Shown piece by piece: positions 36,828 through 47,955 of a DNA stretch of 64,000 nucleotides. Below the pieces are notes generated by a model. That model was given only the letters and a program-made list of their open reading frames with translations, ran no database searches and was not told where the DNA came from. The stretch's first letter is position 1, and each line of letters starts with the position of its first letter. The DNA comes from Blepharisma japonicum (Eukaryota > Ciliophora > Heterotrichea > Heterotrichida > Blepharismidae): the NCBI GenBank assembly GCA_949751835.1, contig CATKHK010000015.1:310001-374000 (forward strand), in the 5' to 3' direction. Made by a program: the position numbers and the translations under genes.

Positions 36828-39800
36828 ATGGATTTAGGAATAGAAACGAAAAGAGGTCACAATTCATTTAAGCTAGATACATCCACATCGAAAAGAGATA
36901 AACTTTATCAAAGTCTTGAAGCCGATCGGGTTAATCATTTTAAAAGTGCTTTATTTGATGTATTTATTACTCTTGAGGGCTGTGACAACAAAAATAAAAT
37001 AAGCAAGCAAAGACTTGTAATAAACTATGCTGCGTTATTTATAAGAAAGCTGCAACTTTTATCCCTGATTTTAATAAATTTTGAAGCTACTTCAAATATA
37101 AGTTTAGAATCTGCTTTAAATTCCTTGCTAAAAGTTTTAAGATTTGATGTTATCTGTGCAGAGCTTAATTTTGGTGTTGGCTTTTTATTATTATTACTGA
37201 TTTCTATATGGTGTCTTGGAATAAGTTTTTTTATTGTTTATGCTCAGGCTTATCGAAAAAAGAATCATGATTTAAAATCAATTGTTTATATTATAAATTT
37301 ATTTGGTTGATTTTATGAGCATTTATTGTGCATTCCTTATTTATATAGCGTTGGGATATATTCAAAATATTCATTTTTTGTTAATAACTCAAGAGTTTCA
37401 GAGTATAACAATATTGATTCCAATGGTTTCAACTCATTTTTGTCAATTCCTCTTATTTTTGGGTCACCAATTTTAGTTTCAAATATTTTTTTTAGGACAA
37501 TTTACTATTGTAATCCTTGCTATACATCAAAACTTAAAAGAAATAGGTTGCACTCTCTTGTAAGTATCAAGGATCTTTTATGCCAACTTTTTATGATTTT
37601 TTCATCATTCTACAATTCAACGTTTCATTTCAATATGATTAGTGTGTTTATATCAATTTACATGATTTTTCAATATACTATATATTTGCCATTTGTATCC
37701 ATATTTGATAATGCATTTGAAGCAGGGACTTGAATAATAGTTTTGCTAGGAGTAATATCATATCAAATTTCAAGCGGGATTAATACTACTTCTATTCATG
37801 GATTGATTATAGTATTTATATACCCATGCATAATAATACTTTTGTATTATTTTATGTATTGATATTTTGATAGAGCTTTGAAATCAGTAAAGCAAAATCC
37901 ATACTCAGTTGAGCTGAAAATCAGAAAATTAATTTTAGGAATAAAGCCAAAAGATTTCACTAACAACCTTAGTGAGGAGATAAAAAAAATTTTTAAAGAC
38001 TCAACAAAAATATATTTATCGTTTAAAATGCTATTTGTATGAGAATGCTTATTTTATTTGCATTATGAGCGTAATAAGAATCTTGCACTTATGAAAATAT
38101 CCAAAATTAATTTTTCTTGCAAAAAACATCTAAAAATATGGTATCAGTCCAATAAAAATAAACTAGTCTATTACAGTTATCCCAATATAGAATCTCAATA
38201 TTTATTTTATTCCTATTATAAAAAACTTGTTAATGAAGAACATTCTGAAGATCTGGTCTTATTACGATACATCAGAGACATAAATTCCTTTCGAAAATTT
38301 GATTTAGAAGTATCATGTGAACTTTGGGATGTTTATCGAAAACTCGCAGATATATCAGCTCATTCTACAAAATCTATACAAAATACCTGCCTGAAACTCG
38401 GCAAGGCAAAAAAAAGATTCGAAGAAAAAGCAGAAAAAATGTATAGAAGGTATCATTCAGATCCTGAAGTTCTTTCAATATACGGATCCTATATTGCAGA
38501 TTTTTTAGGGGAAGAAGAAGGAAAACTGCTACTTCATAAAAGCAGAAGTCTAAAAGACTCAAAAGATCTGGGTATTCAAAAATTCACAGGATTTCAATAT
38601 CATCATTTAGGAGCATCAATTATGATAGTAAGCGGAATGTTTGGATCAATTGGAGATATTCTTTATTTAAACAAAGAAATTTGTGAACTTCTGCAAATAG
38701 AGCTTGTCGATGATTATATCGGGACAAGCTTTTGCCAATTTATCCCAGCTCCTTTTGATGTGATGCATAATGATATTTTAAGAAGAAACCTTATCTCTGG
38801 TGACAGAATTGAATTATATAGGCCAAGTCTTTTTTTAATCACCACATCAGGTAACTGTGTAGAAGTTACGATGCATTTTCGGCTTGTGTTTTTTAAGCAG
38901 ATCCCATACTTCATTGCAGATTTCAATGAAAAAGGCCACAATACTAATTTAATTCTTCACTCCCCAGATGGCTATATATATGCTGCATCTAAAAACATTA
39001 ATGATTTAATTGGAGAAAGAAAAGGGACAGTTTTTGAAGTTATACATAATCTTGCTAATTATTATAAGAATAGTAGCCTGTCTGTGCCATTTGAATATCA
39101 TGAAGATTTCGATTGTGTTATGATGAGAGTTAAGCTTGTAATTGATGGTTCACCATTAGAAGCTTTATATATTGCTCAGAGTTATGAATATTTTAAAGAA
39201 GGAAGCGGTTCAGCAAACCATTATGAAGAACATCAGCAAAGTGATTCGGTACAGGATATTGGATTTAAGACTGAGGTTTCTATAGTTACAAGCAAGTCTT
39301 TGATGAAAAGCAATATTGCAAGCTACTGCAAACATTCATCAACTTTACTGTCTAGGATAGAAAAAAAGAAAAAATCTGACAAAAGTGAATTGGTAAGTAG
39401 CCATATTACCAAACTTTGCAGCCTCCTAAATTTTAATATCCGATTTTCTTTACTTGTTTTGCTTTCTATAACCATCGCTACTTTAGTTACAGAGAAAATT
39501 ATTACAAATGAATTAAAAATGTCAAGTTTTTTAAACTCCTTTGATATCATGAGATTTTATGGTATTTCTATAATTCAAGATTCCAGATCTCTTAATCTAT
39601 TGGAAAAAGGATATTTATTATCTTACCCTGAGGAATTTTACAGATCTTCCCTTCAATCAAACCTTGAAAATTTTGAAAAAAGTTTAATGTCTGCAGCTGA
39701 TGACATGTATAAAAGAAGCTATATGCAAAATGTTTTTTCTATAACAAAAGTGTCATCCACTGAAAAATATGGCAATAATACTTTTCGTACTATAAAAATC

Positions 39801-40973
39801 AACCTATTTCAAAATTTGCAAAAAATAATTACGGAAGGCTCAATAATTTTAAACACAGAGTTTACAGATTTTCCTAAAATTAGCTCAAGTTTTGCTTATT
39901 TATACATAAATTATCCTTGAGAAACCTTCACCCATTTAAATAACAGCGTTTATCTATCACTAGAAGATATTAAAAATCATACAGAATGAACATTTGAGTT
40001 TTTAAGGAGTTTGAAGCTGACTTTTTTCATCCCTTCCTTATTAATCATAATTTTATCAATTCCAAGTATTATCAAGCTTGAAAAGATAAATAAAGAAAAC
40101 TGAAAATGCTTATCCAATCTCGATATAGATAGACAGATAACAATAAGAGATAAACTTGTAGATAGGCTCTATATCTTTCATGGTGTTCAAGTAGATGAAG
40201 TTGAGCATAAGTATTCTAAAAATGGAATTTTTTCTTCACATTGAAAATCATTTATGCTGAAAATTTTAATACTTGAAATATTAAGTTTGGGTTATTATCT
40301 TGCTGCTGTATATGGATTCCATGGGACATTAAAAGAAATTTTAATAACTCAATCTGATTTTATTTTTTATGCTGGAACCAGAAGAATGCTATCTTCGAGC
40401 ACATTTTTTTGAGCAAGAGAAATGTTTTTAGATACTAAAAATGACTCTCTTTCTTTAGTTATTGGGGATTATTACCCATTTCCGTTACCGCAAAAGCAGC
40501 TTCAGTCGATGATTGATGACTATCTTTATGCTCAATACTTTATTGACTATGGAAAACCCCATAGATATTACGATGACAGTATGATTAATTTATTAATCGG
40601 GAATCCTTGCGAATCAGATAATAAATTTGTGCAAGATTGCACCAAAAGCTATGTGAGCATGGGAATTAAACCAGCTATCAAACTTTATTTAAACGAGCTA
40701 AAAAGAGTGCCAAGCTATAATAAATCAGATTGGCAAGATATAAATGGTTTAGAAAAATATTCAAAAATCATTGATAATTCCACAATTTATATGCAGAAGA
40801 GCTATACAAACTCAACTGATTTAAAAATCGATTCTGAAATGGGTGATCTAATCATTTCGACACTTTTGTATTTCTTTTTCCTCGTGATTGTCTCTGTTTT
40901 ACTTATTCTATCAGCAGTAAGTAAAATAAAAAGAGATTTGCTAGGTAAAATTGATATCTTAAAATATTTTTAA
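36828..40973 (+). CDS. PAS receptor-like polytopic membrane protein, array member D
   Basis: 1,381 residues, last member of the array, sister to C. It has about eight N-terminal spans, linker (GSYIADFLGEEEGKLLLHKS), PAS1 (IMIVSGMFGSIGDILYLN; IPAPFDVMHNDILRR; VEVTMHFRLVFFKQ), PAS2, and a longer polar stretch before the next span (HYEEHQQSDSVQDIGFKTEV) than in A or B. Ectodomain 2 has FFWAREMFL with Trp as TGA at about 40410, and the Cys pair in GNPCESDNKFVQDCTKSY. The end is GKIDILKYF with TAA. In-frame TGA is dense in its membrane regions. As for the other members, it carries no kinase, cyclase or phosphatase domain, so signalling would go through partners or the channel-like membrane domain. 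Confidence 0.88.
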
Positions 40974-41297
40974 AAATAAAATACTCATTTCCCGATAGCC
41001 TTAACTGTATTCTAGCTCATACTTTTCTTTAATATTTTACATTTATTAATCAATTAATTTAGACTATCTCATTCTGCAGGGTTGAGGATTTCAGCCCGTA
41101 AATGCTTATTGCTAATGAAGGAGTTATTTAACCGCCCTAATCTCCCAACAGAAAGGTTTTGTTCAAAATAATCTTGGTTTCTATGCTTCTTAGCCCTATT
41201 GGCTTGACCACCCTGCAGCTATTGAAAAAATTTGCATAAAGAGGTCAAGTGTTCATCTGTGTCATATTAATTTATTCATATTTTTGACATAATAAAT
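40974..41297. other. Intergenic region with a less AT-rich core and an inverted repeat
   Basis: 324 bp between array member D and the next gene. A core of about 150 bp (41073-41221) is visibly richer in G and C than other spacers. It is bounded by CTGCAGGGT and its reverse complement ACCCTGCAG, which could close a stem. No coding frame longer than about 26 codons is seen in it. A structured non-coding RNA is possible but not recognised as any known family. Confidence 0.35.
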
Positions 41298-42128
41298 ATG
41301 ATTTCAACCCTTCTTGGTAGCTTGAAATTTGCATGGTATCAATGCCGTGCTCCTTATGTCAACGAATCTCGACTTCTCTTAGCCAAAGAACTTGGGTACA
41401 CCTTAGAACCAATAGATAGAAACCTATCAAGACTTATGGGCTTTGAAAATGAACCAGGTTCTCAAAGAATGTCAGCCCTTGAAGCTTCCTTCTTTCTTAA
41501 AGACTTTGCTGAGCAAGACCTTGCCTCTCTTGAAAACCGAGCTCCAGCTATTTTGCAAAAAGCTAAAGAAATAGACAAAAAATTGATTTTCTTGAGACTT
41601 TATTACCTCTTAGCGGATGGTGAATACAGAAATGTATCAACATTGAAGCCGTATATAAAAATTCACAAGGAAAGAGTATCAAAAGTTCACGAAAGCCTAA
41701 TGAGGCTTCTCCAATACACCCAAATTGAAGCAGTTCCTGTGGCTGCTGCTTCTAATACACTTTACGGAGCTGCCAAGCTTAACTTAAATGTGGACCCAGT
41801 TTTAAACTCAATTTTACTGCCAGTCCTCAGCCAGAAATATAAGTACCTCACTACAGTTGGGCTTGCTGAAACGCTATGGGCCCTTCAGAAGTTGAACTCC
41901 AAAAACGCAGATTTATCTAAGAAGATACTGACAGATTTAGGGCAAAGAGAAGTTAAATACATTCAAGTAGTCCCAGGATATTTCAATCATCTGCAGTTCC
42001 AGCTTGACCCAGATGCAAAAACTCCAAGAGAAGTCGGACTTTTAAAAGATGTGTTGATGATGACTACTGATTCAGATATCAAGAAGCAAATTGAAGAGTT
42101 TCTCAGCAAATATAAGCCTAACCAATAA
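41298..42128 (+). CDS. Alpha-helical repeat protein of unknown function
   Basis: A 276-residue soluble-looking protein. I do not recognise it with confidence. The C-terminal half has helical repeats (AAASNTLYGAAKLNLNVD; LAETLWALQKLNSKNADLS) with the A-A-x-x-L-x-x-x-A-x-L-x-L pattern of FASTK/RAP or octotricopeptide-type RNA-binding proteins. The N-terminus (MISTLLGSLKFAWYQCRAPY) is hydrophobic/basic and could be a mitochondrial presequence. Both Trp codons are TGG, and codons are more G/C-ending than in the array genes, a pattern shared with CCT2 here and often seen in well-expressed genes. A mitochondrial role is therefore possible but only inferred. The start is the only ATG near the conserved-looking N-terminus, with an in-frame TAA just upstream. 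Confidence 0.75.
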   Translation: MISTLLGSLKFAWYQCRAPYVNESRLLLAKELGYTLEPIDRNLSRLMGFENEPGSQRMSALEASFFLKDFAEQDLASLENRAPAILQKAKEIDKKLIFLRLYYLLADGEYRNVSTLKPYIKIHKERVSKVHESLMRLLQYTQIEAVPVAAASNTLYGAAKLNLNVDPVLNSILLPVLSQKYKYLTTVGLAETLWALQKLNSKNADLSKKILTDLGQREVKYIQVVPGYFNHLQFQLDPDAKTPREVGLLKDVLMMTTDSDIKKQIEEFLSKYKPNQ

Positions 42129-42347
42129 CTCAGTTTAGAGTTACTTTATTTTTACTTATAAAAATTTGAATCTTATTTCCTTCCCAGATTCCTCCTTAAA
42201 TTTAAAATGCACGCAACTATCATCTAATTTACACATAAATAAATGTCTAATTTACTATCTTTCTAATTGTATAAAGTTACTTATTAAAGACAGAGACAAG
42301 TTGATTTAATGAGCATTGCTGAATTAATAAAATAATTAGATTTCATC

Positions 42348-44384
42348 ATGTCCAAAGTCTTTCCTGGAACTAATAAAGAACTCTTCCTTTCTGGACCAAA
42401 AGACATAAGCATTTGAAAATTAAGGGCTAAAGAGCTTCAAAAGGAAGAGCCACGGCTCAGGAGCAACTCAGAATTCCAAAATGTGAGATGCATTATTTTT
42501 CCTGACGATCATTTTATGACTTTTTGGAGAGTTATTTTATTTCTCTTATTATCATATACGATTTTTATAACCCCATATAGGATAAGCTTCGTAGAAGTTG
42601 ACACTAAAAATTGGCAAATAGCAGATTTATTTGTTAATGCGCTGTATTTTCTTGATGTTTTGATCAATAGCGTTTTAGCCTATTATGACAGTGAAATGAA
42701 TGTAGTAACCTCCAATAAAAAGATTTTTATTAATTATTTGGCAGGATGGATGCTGATTGATTTATGCTCTTGCATTCCAATTGATATGATAACAGAAACC
42801 GATAAAAATTACTCTGGATTAGTCAGGCTAAGCAGACTTCCAAGGCTATACAAATTGGTGAAGCTGACCAAAATGATCCGTCTCGCTAAGTTTGGAAAGA
42901 TGAAAAATAAAGTTGCTAGGTATATGAGCAACCTATTAAAAATTGATGCTGCTCTAGAAAGGCTCTTTTGACTTATTATCACATTTCTCATCCTTATTCA
43001 TATTTTAGCTTGCTTGTGAGGATTTATAGGTGAAATCATGCTTGTTGAAACAGACAAAAATTGAATAATACAAGGAAATTTTCAAGATATAGAAAATTTT
43101 GACTTATATATTTGTGCAGTTTATTGAGCTGTCACGACATTAACTACTGTTGGATATGGAGACATTCATGCTTGGAATCTATATGAAAGGATAATTTCCT
43201 GCAGCGTAATGATTATAGGCATTTTTATTTATTCTACTTTTATTAGTTCTCTATCAAATATCTTGACAAATACTGATACCCTCGAATCTAAGCTGGATAA
43301 AAAAAGAGACATAATAAATAACTTATCAAAACAATATAACATCACTCCAGAATTTCATAACAGACTTATGGATGCTATTGAATATTATCAAAGACATGAC
43401 AGAACTGATTTAGACTCATTGATTGAGGATTTGCCAATTAACCTTAGAACACAGTTGCTTATTGTGATCTATAAGAAAATCCTCGAAAATAATGCATTTT
43501 TTGAAAATAAACAACCGCAGTTTGTGGCGTATATAGCACCACTTCTGAAACCTTTTAGAGTTGAAGAAGGAGACCATATTTACAAAGCTGGAGAAGCTGC
43601 TACTGATATTTATTTTATAGTGAAAGGAGAGGTTGTGATGGTAGCTGACTACGAAGATAATACCAAAATTCCTTTTAATATATTAAAAGAAGGCTATTTC
43701 TTTGGAGAAACTGATTTTTTACTCAATGAAGAGCGGGAGCGCTCATATAGTGTTAAAGCGCTAAAGAGAGCTGAACTATTGGTCCTCCCAGGCGACGACT
43801 TTGAAAATGCTTTAAGAAATTTTGAAGAAGACGGGTTAAGCGTGTTGATGATGGCGAAAGAGAGATACAATAGGCTGAAAGAAAAAGAGGAAGAAGCTAT
43901 TGAAGAATATAAAAAAAGAGGAAGAATCAAACGATTTCAAAGCTTTCCTGTCATGGCTCCTATTTCCAAAAAGGCGCTTTTAAAAATTATCCAGAAAACT
44001 CAAGAAGAAAAAGATGATGACAAAATGACAGTAAATGAAGAAGAAGATTTCAGGAAAGAAAATGAATTTTTAATTCCCGAGGGGGGTAAGGACATAGATA
44101 TGCTGGGGGAATCTTGAAAAAGCCAAAGTTCCCAAAGTTCTTTGAGTAGGAATAAATCTATTTTTAATTCAATTTTAGAAGATAGATTTGGAAATAGTGA
44201 AAAAGAAGACGAAACTGAGAAAAAAATAGAGAGATTGGAAGAAACTATTATGTGTGTCAAAGAAATAGTTATGAATTTGTGTAAAATGCATGGATGTCAA
44301 ATACCGAAAGGAATGATGGAATATAGTGCTCCAATTTCTAGAACTGGAAGCGCTATGAGTTATGATGCAAGATTAAATATTTAA
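42348..44384 (+). CDS. Voltage-gated-type K+ channel with cyclic-nucleotide-binding fold (CNBD family)
   Basis: A 678-residue channel of the EAG/KAT/HCN-CNG group. The six-span core begins near residue 59. S4 is basic (VRLSRLPRLYKLVKLTKMIR, about 164-183). The pore helix and filter read TLTTVGYGD (about 264-272), so it is K+-selective. A C-linker follows, then a CNBD fold at about 405-490 (EEGDHIYKAGEAATDIYFIV; GYFFGETDFLLNEERERSYS). The phosphate-binding cassette keeps FGE but has RSYSVKA where R-(S/T)-A is usual, so cyclic nucleotide binding is uncertain. The C-terminal tail has a Ser-rich stretch and a possible short coiled coil. Several Trp in S5 and pore are TGA. It would conduct K+ across the surface or ciliary membrane. 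Confidence 0.93.
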
Positions 44385-44538
44385 TTTGAGGTATTTCAAT
44401 TTGCTCAACTGTATAGTTGTGCTCCTAAAATTTGTTCAAAGAAAAGGCAATAATTATATAGATATAGTATTATTAAAAATAAAATATCAATTAATCAAAG
44501 TAGCTTTTGATTCTAAACTAATTCAAAATTGTGATAAA

Positions 44539-45237
44539 ATGGCTCAAAATTATGATCCCGCATTAACAGTAGCTGAATTAGAAGGTTTACGTTCCTCAGA
44601 AAGCTCAGTGGAGCCTCCTCAAGAGCTAACTTTAAAACACTTATCCAATTCAAATGAGTTTTCAAGTTCTCTCCCTTCAATTTTAAAAAAAAGGTCATCA
44701 GCTCTTTCATCTGAATATAAGAAAGTTTTATTCTCTGAGCCTGAACGAATAGTTGTTAACGAAATTTCTTCAGAAACTCAAAAAAAGCCAGAAACCGTTA
44801 TAGGCTCAAGTACCTGTGCTTCAAGCAATCAAGAAATCGCTACAGATTCATGCGAAAGCAAAGAAGAGAGCCTAAACACCTTATCAATGCTCAGCTTTCA
44901 CAAATCCCTTGCTACAGATAGTTTAGCAGTAAACTCCAAATTGGAATCTGAAGGAGTTTTAAATAGGCCTATAAACCAAAGAAAAGAAACATCAAGTTTA
45001 ATTGATATGAGATGAAAAGCAAATTCCATAATAAATCGACATAGCGAAACTAAGCGTTTTGATATGTGTCCAAGTGAGATTTTTAGAAAAAAATTAAATG
45101 CGTATTATTTGAAAGACATGAAAAGAATTTTAAATCAACAAGTTTATGAGCTGAGAAATCCCTCTGAGCCTGAATCATGATCGTATTTGGGTGAAAAAAA
45201 TAGTTCGAGCAGTAGTTTTAGCAAATTAAATTATTAA
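44539..45237 (+). CDS. Probable PP1-binding regulatory protein (SILK + RVxF motifs)
   Basis: A 232-residue Ser-rich, probably disordered protein. It has a SILK motif at residues 47-50 and an RVxF-type motif KVLF at 62-65, in the order and spacing used by several protein phosphatase 1 regulators such as inhibitor-2-like proteins. The segment after it (SEPERIVVNEISS) is acidic. The C-terminus (residues ~165-232) is more ordered and basic (SEIFRKKLNAYYLKDMKRIL). The frame is open further upstream to 44386, but the ATG at 44539 was chosen because the upstream part is AT-driven and unlike protein. No catalytic domain is present. The PP1 role is inferred from motif pairing; short motifs can occur by chance. 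Confidence 0.72.
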
Positions 45238-45303
45238 ATTATTAGTAGAAGTGTAAATTAAAAGTCTAAAAAGAGTAAATTGTGTGTTTGAAATAAAAGG
45301 GAA

Positions 45304-46227
45304 ATGGCTGTGAGATATAGAAGACTAAGATCAGGAGCCATGATACCAACTATTGGTTTTGGAACTTATAAACTTAAAGGAGAAGAATGCTATAATGCTG
45401 TAAAGTCAGCTGTCTTAGATGCTGGGTATAGACACATTGACACAGCAACTATGTATAGAAATGAAGCTGATATTGGTAGAGCATTAAAAGATATTTTCGC
45501 TGCAGGAATTCGTCGTGAAGACTTATTTATTACTACAAAGCTCTGATGTAGTGACCATTCTCCTGAAAGACTTTCACAAAAATTTCAAGAATCCTTAGAC
45601 TCCTTAGGATTAGATTATATAGATCTCTATTTAATCCATTGGCCTTTTTCTGTGGCAGGCTGTGAAGATTATCCAAATGGGAGCACTTTTGAGCTGTCAT
45701 TTATTCCTACAACTGCAGTTTGAGCTGAATTAGAAAAATTAGTAGACAGAGGCTTGATAATTGACTTAGGACTTTCAAATATTCCTGCAGCATTGATTTT
45801 AGAAATATATTCTTCAAGCAGAATTAAACCTTCTATAGTTCAAAATGAATTTCATCCTTATAACACATCAGAGAATGTCATCAAATTTTGCAAACGACTT
45901 GGAATTCAGTATCAAGGATTTGGATCCCTTGGAGGTGTAAATTATAGACATGTCCACCAAGTGACACCATTAATTGAGCACTCAGTTATACAAGAAATTG
46001 CATTGAAATATGAAAAAAGCTGTGCAAATATTCTATTAAACTGAAGCTTGAGCCAAGAAGTATGCATTGTTCCTAAATCTGCAAATTTAGATAGACAAAT
46101 TGAGAATTTAGCTGCAATTGAATTTACAATGGAAGAAGAAGACATAAAGAGAATTTCACAGCTTAACCAAAATCTTAGATTTTATGGGCAAGCTTTATTA
46201 AAAACATGTCTCCCTTTATATGAATAA
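45304..46227 (+). CDS. Aldo-keto reductase (AKR superfamily)
   Basis: A 307-residue NAD(P)H-dependent oxidoreductase with the AKR (beta/alpha)8 pattern. The catalytic tetrad is all present: D46 and Y51 in HIDTATMYRNE, K79 in FITTKLW, H112 in LIHWP. The strand-5 GLSN motif is DLGLSNIP, substrate-side QNEFHPY follows, and the cofactor-binding IVPKSANLDRQIENL is near residue 260. The C-terminal ending is short. Trp in TTKLW, TAVWAEL and LLNWSLS are TGA, each at a place where AKRs usually have Trp. It probably reduces aldehydes or ketones in the cytosol; the exact substrate is not predictable. Confidence 0.95.
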
Positions 46228-46388
46228 AAATTAAGGATTATTTATAATTGTGAAATCTAAGCCAAAAATGGTGACTCATATGTGTCAGAAAGCTTAATTA
46301 TTTGTTTTTATTTTTTTTTAATGTGAGCTATCCATTATACGTTTTGGATTTTTATTAATTTTGATTTTCATATAAAATTCAATTTCTA

Positions 46389-47928
46389 ATGAAGATTTTG
46401 CTTCTTCTAATAAGCTCGGCTCTTGCTTATGATGTCAATACAGAAGAGGATGGCAAAAACTTTGGTTACGGAACTTTATATTCTATGGTTCCTCTATGAA
46501 CGATAATGCTGCTCTTAGTACTAATTTTTCACTCAAATCGTAGCCAATTGCTAGGCGGATTTATTCAATTGGTTACGTTTTTTCAATTTGCGAGATACGT
46601 GCCTTTAATGAATTTCTCAACGTCAGTATTCTATGGTTCTTTTTGGAAACAAATTGTTTACTTTTTTCAGGCTTATATTTATTATGAAGATTCAGATGTA
46701 AAGCCAGATCAACCTCATTTTGAATATATGGAAATTAAGTCGGTTTTAATTTTGTATAATGCACAAGAGTATTTTGTTATATTATTGCTATCCCTAATGA
46801 TTTTAACCTTTTTGCCATTAATACAAAAGTCCTTGCAAGAATCTAAGGCGAGATATTCAATTTTCTTTTGGTTTGTTGTTGCATCATGCATGGATTTAAA
46901 TTTTTACAGTTTTTTGACGATCCAAAATGTTGATTCAACTACTCATTTAATGATAATAAGTGCAATTTTGTCAGGGATTTGTTTAATATCTCTCTTTGCA
47001 ATATTTTGTTTAATGGTTTACTCTGCATTCACAAATAATTTTAAAGGATATTTCACTTTATTTTTTAAAGAATTTAAAAGAAAATCAGTATGGATGCATC
47101 TGTATTACCCATTATCTATGCTAAAACGAATTATTTTTGGTGTGCTTTTAGTATTTGCTTATGAGTATAAATATTATCAGTGCTTTACTATGATATCCCT
47201 TGAAGTATGTATAGGTATTTTTTTATTTAGTATTATATTTGCTTATATCTCTGCCTTATATATCTTTAAGAAATACCATAATTACTATTTGCTATCATTT
47301 ATTTGAAATCATATTTCTAGTCATCCCAATTCTTTATGAAAAATCCTATTGAAGTCAGGAAAATGTAAACATTTTAACACTTTCAATATGCTGAGCAGGC
47401 TTTTTATTAATAGTTTTGAGGTTTTCCTTAGATATCGTTTTATTAGAAATTGAAAAATCCAAAGTCGATCTTAATGATATATCTATTGATGAGAGATCTG
47501 CCAATGTCATCACATTGGAACCTCTTTCTCAAATAAATGATGCAGATATTTCTGATAGTTTTGATTATCCTAGAATTAAGCATTTAAAAAATGAAAGCAT
47601 AAACAAGCCCACATCATATCTTAATTCGAACGAAATCAAAGAGTTCTCGATGCATACAAGAAATAACTCCACTGATATGACTATGATGTACCCATCACAA
47701 AGACCATCTGTTGAATACCGACACAATCCTTTATACCAAATGCATTTAACCCCAGAGCTCTCTATGGAAAATAATGACATTCCACAGATTATAACTATAC
47801 CGATTCCAGAACTCCCAGATGAGTCAATAAATAATTCATCTAGCCCCAAACAAAGCTTGATGCAAAATAGACCAAAGAAAATCAAAACTTTTAACCTGAA
47901 CAACTTGACAGTAAAAAAATTAAAATAA
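46389..47928 (+). CDS. Polytopic membrane protein with signal peptide, unknown function
   Basis: A 507-residue protein after removal of a 16-nt intron at 47215-47230. It starts with a signal peptide (MKILLLLISSALAYDVN), a short lumenal part, then about eight hydrophobic segments up to residue ~355. A polar Ser/Asn-rich cytosolic tail of ~150 residues follows. A loop basic segment FFKEFKRKSVWMHLYYPLSM sits before a span. The pattern resembles the membrane part of the TRP-like/cysteine-rich surface proteins common in ciliates, but without a long ectodomain; this is only a resemblance. The intron is required: the first frame ends soon after 47306 while the second frame carries clear membrane-span sequence (FEIIFLVIPILYEK). 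Confidence 0.78.
47215..47230 (+). other. 16-nt spliceosomal intron in polytopic membrane protein gene
   Basis: GTATTTTTTTATTTAG, phase 1. Its removal shifts the frame by one so that the spans before it and the spans plus tail after it form one protein. It is the only 16-nt and only non-phase-0 intron that I could place in the window. Confidence 0.8.
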
Positions 47929-47955
47929 TTACATAATTCTTGAAAATATTAAATT

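Noticed and set aside
22777-40973. Broken or pseudogene copies in the PAS receptor array
   Set aside because: Apparent breaks are all TGA. With TGA as Trp each of the four frames is intact from ATG to a conserved C-terminal motif, so none looks like a pseudogene.
41073-41221. Telomerase RNA template in the G/C-richer spacer
   Set aside because: CCCTAATC and CCCAACAG are present but no 1.5-repeat template for a heterotrich-type telomere repeat can be read, so I do not call a telomerase RNA.
44386-44538. N-terminal extension of the PP1-regulator gene up to 44386
   Set aside because: The extra 51 residues are hydrophobic and AT-driven, begin one base after the channel stop, and would leave no promoter. 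The ATG at 44539 is preferred.
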